This document shows positions 62,756 to 64,000 of a DNA stretch of 64,000 nucleotides, in pieces. The translations under genes were made by a program, and so were the position numbers. The notes under the pieces were generated by a model that did not search any database, was not told the origin of the DNA, and saw only the letters and a list, made by a program, of their open reading frames with translations. The DNA comes from Marinobacter sediminum (lineage in GTDB: Bacteria > Pseudomonadota > Gammaproteobacteria > Pseudomonadales > Oleiphilaceae), in assembly GCF_023657445.1 (NCBI RefSeq), contig NZ_JAGTWY010000001.1:620001-684000 (forward strand), given 5' to 3'. Numbering within the stretch: position 1 is the stretch's first letter; each line of letters starts with the position of its first letter.

Positions 62756-64000
62756 ATGACCGTCGTGCTGACCGGCTTTGCCGTTCTCCTTTTCATGATC
62801 GTGGTTCTGAGGGTGCCAATTGCCTTTGCCATGGGCCTGGTCGGTTTCTTTGGTTTCGCCTTTCTGATGGGGCTGGACCTGACCAACGTCATGGATTTCC
62901 GCTGGCGGGGCGCTCTGTCGATGGCGTCGAACCGGGTGATCGATACGGTCCAGAATTATGGCCTTTCGGTCATTCCGTTGTTCGTGCTGATGGGGAACCT
63001 GGTGACCCGTTCGGGTCTGGCCCAGGAGCTTTACCATGTCTCCAATGCCTTTCTCGGTCATCGAAAGGGCGGGTTGTCCATGGCAACGGTAGTCGCCTGT
63101 GGTGGTTTCTCGGCGATCTGCGGCTCCAGTCTGGCGACCTCCGCGACCATGGGCAAGGTGGCCATGCCACCGATGCGCAAATACGGTTATGCCGACTCCT
63201 TGGCCACCGCCTCTATCGCTGCTGGCGGCACTCTGGGCATCCTGATTCCGCCGAGCGTGATTCTGATCATTTACGGTCTGCTGACCGAGTCCTCTATCCG
63301 TGAACTGTTCGCCGCCGGATTCATTCCGGGCATCCTCGGCATGGTAATGTATATGGTCGCGGTGCGTTATGTGGTTTGGCGGGATCCCAGCGCCGGCCCC
63401 GCGGGTGAGAAAGCCGATTGGTCGGAACGTTTGCGTGCTCTGAAAGGCGTTTGGGGAGTATTGCTATTGTTCACCGTCGTTATGGGCGGTATCTATCTGG
63501 GTGTTTTCACGCCGACGGAAGCGGCGGGCATCGGTGCCGGTGGCGCTTTTGTGATTGCCCTTGCCCGGCGCAGCCTCACCCTCTCGACACTCTTCGAAAC
63601 ATTGGCGGATACAGCGCGTACTTCTGCCATGCTGTTTGCTGTGGTGATCGGGGCGCTGATTTTCTCAGATTTTATTAACCGGGCCGGGCTGCCAGATATG
63701 CTGCTGGGGTTCGTGACTGCACTGGATGTGGCCCCGATTGTCGTGATTCTGGCAATTTTGGCTATCTACATTGTGCTTGGGATGGTGTTTGAGAGCCTGT
63801 CGATGATCCTGTTAACAGTGCCGGTATTCTATCCGCTGGTGGAGAGTCTGGGCTTCGATCTGGTGTGGTTCGGCATAGTTGTTGTTGTCGTGACCGAGAT
63901 CAGTCTGATCACGCCGCCCGTGGGTATGAACGTCTTTGTGCTCAGTGCAGTACTGAGAGATGTCAAAACGGGCACTATCTTCAAAGGTGTTACCCCGTTC
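62756..64000 (+). CDS. dctM: TRAP transporter large permease, DctM family (3' end outside window)
   Basis: The frame is open from ATG 62756 to the last base, 415 codons, so only about the last 10-20 residues are missing given the usual length of 425-435. It is a 12-helix Na+-coupled permease: VIPLFVLMGNLVTRSGLAQEL, GGFSAICGSSLATSATMG, AAGGTLGILIPPSVILIIYG and SLITPPVGMNVFVLSAV are family motifs. Last visible gene of the hpaF-dctPQM transcript. Confidence 0.92.
   Translation, partial: MTVVLTGFAVLLFMIVVLRVPIAFAMGLVGFFGFAFLMGLDLTNVMDFRWRGALSMASNRVIDTVQNYGLSVIPLFVLMGNLVTRSGLAQELYHVSNAFLGHRKGGLSMATVVACGGFSAICGSSLATSATMGKVAMPPMRKYGYADSLATASIAAGGTLGILIPPSVILIIYGLLTESSIRELFAAGFIPGILGMVMYMVAVRYVVWRDPSAGPAGEKADWSERLRALKGVWGVLLLFTVVMGGIYLGVFTPTEAAGIGAGGAFVIALARRSLTLSTLFETLADTARTSAMLFAVVIGALIFSDFINRAGLPDMLLGFVTALDVAPIVVILAILAIYIVLGMVFESLSMILLTVPVFYPLVESLGFDLVWFGIVVVVVTEISLITPPVGMNVFVLSAVLRDVKTGTIFKGVTPF

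Overview
The window is a stretch of gammaproteobacterial chromosome. Protein sequences and gene order point to Marinobacter or a close marine relative; this is a judgement from recognised families, not a database match. Supporting points are the order map / rpsB-tsf-pyrH-frr-uppS-cdsA-dxr-rseP-bamA-skp-lpxD-fabZ-lpxA-lpxB-rnhB, a Pla-1/cef lipase, class I fumarase, a glucosylglycerate solute cluster and DctPQM transport. No insertion sequence, CRISPR array, phage gene or rRNA was seen.

Layout. 1-11.4 kb: end of an unknown gene, an AraC-type regulator divergent from a CaiB/BaiF CoA transferase, a lipoprotein of the penicillin/AHL acylase family convergent with a large Pla-1/cef lipase, a crotonase and class I fumarase. 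11.4-25.5 kb: SelO, then a rightward operon that encodes a closed glucosylglycerate cycle (glycerate kinase, GPG phosphatase, GPG synthase, GH13_18 phosphorylase) followed by a tRNA-queuosine mannosyltransferase-type glycosyltransferase; then two MDR oxidoreductases, a DUF1853 protein, glyoxalase I, an unusual Clp-N/ATPase gene with a small partner, a membrane-anchored cold-shock protein and SlyX. 25.5-32.7 kb: leftward map-glnD-dapC-yffB-dapD-dapE (protein maturation, nitrogen signalling, lysine/peptidoglycan precursor). 32.7-47.6 kb: the rightward translation, isoprenoid, phospholipid and outer-membrane assembly block. 47.66 kb: initiator tRNA-fMet with its own strong promoter and terminator.

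47.9-64 kb: a catabolic cluster for homoprotocatechuate (3,4-dihydroxyphenylacetate). Leftward genes are hpaH, hpaI, hpaG1, hpaG2, hpaE, hpaA, hpaR, an aldehyde dehydrogenase remnant, two Bcr/CflA-type MFS transporters, hpaD and a MobA-like FAD monooxygenase; rightward genes are hpaF and dctPQM, the last cut by the window edge. No hpaBC is present, so the FAD enzyme is the likely source of the catechol. The ring is opened by HpaD, processed by HpaE, HpaF, HpaG, HpaH and HpaI, and the TRAP system probably imports the aromatic acid.

The regulatory DNA is the most informative new material. Four promoters of the hpa region carry the same TTAAYATRTTAA-type palindrome between -35 and -10, which predicts repression, and autoregulation, by HpaR. 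The two remaining promoters (hpaD and the FAD monooxygenase) instead share a 38-bp element (29/38 identical) containing TGCA-type direct repeats 21 bp apart, ending in a weak -35, which predicts activation by the AraC-type protein HpaA. Separately, the tsf-pyrH spacer forms a long hairpin whose 3' arm shares an identical 11-mer with codons near the start of pyrH, so the 5' arm could pair with either copy.
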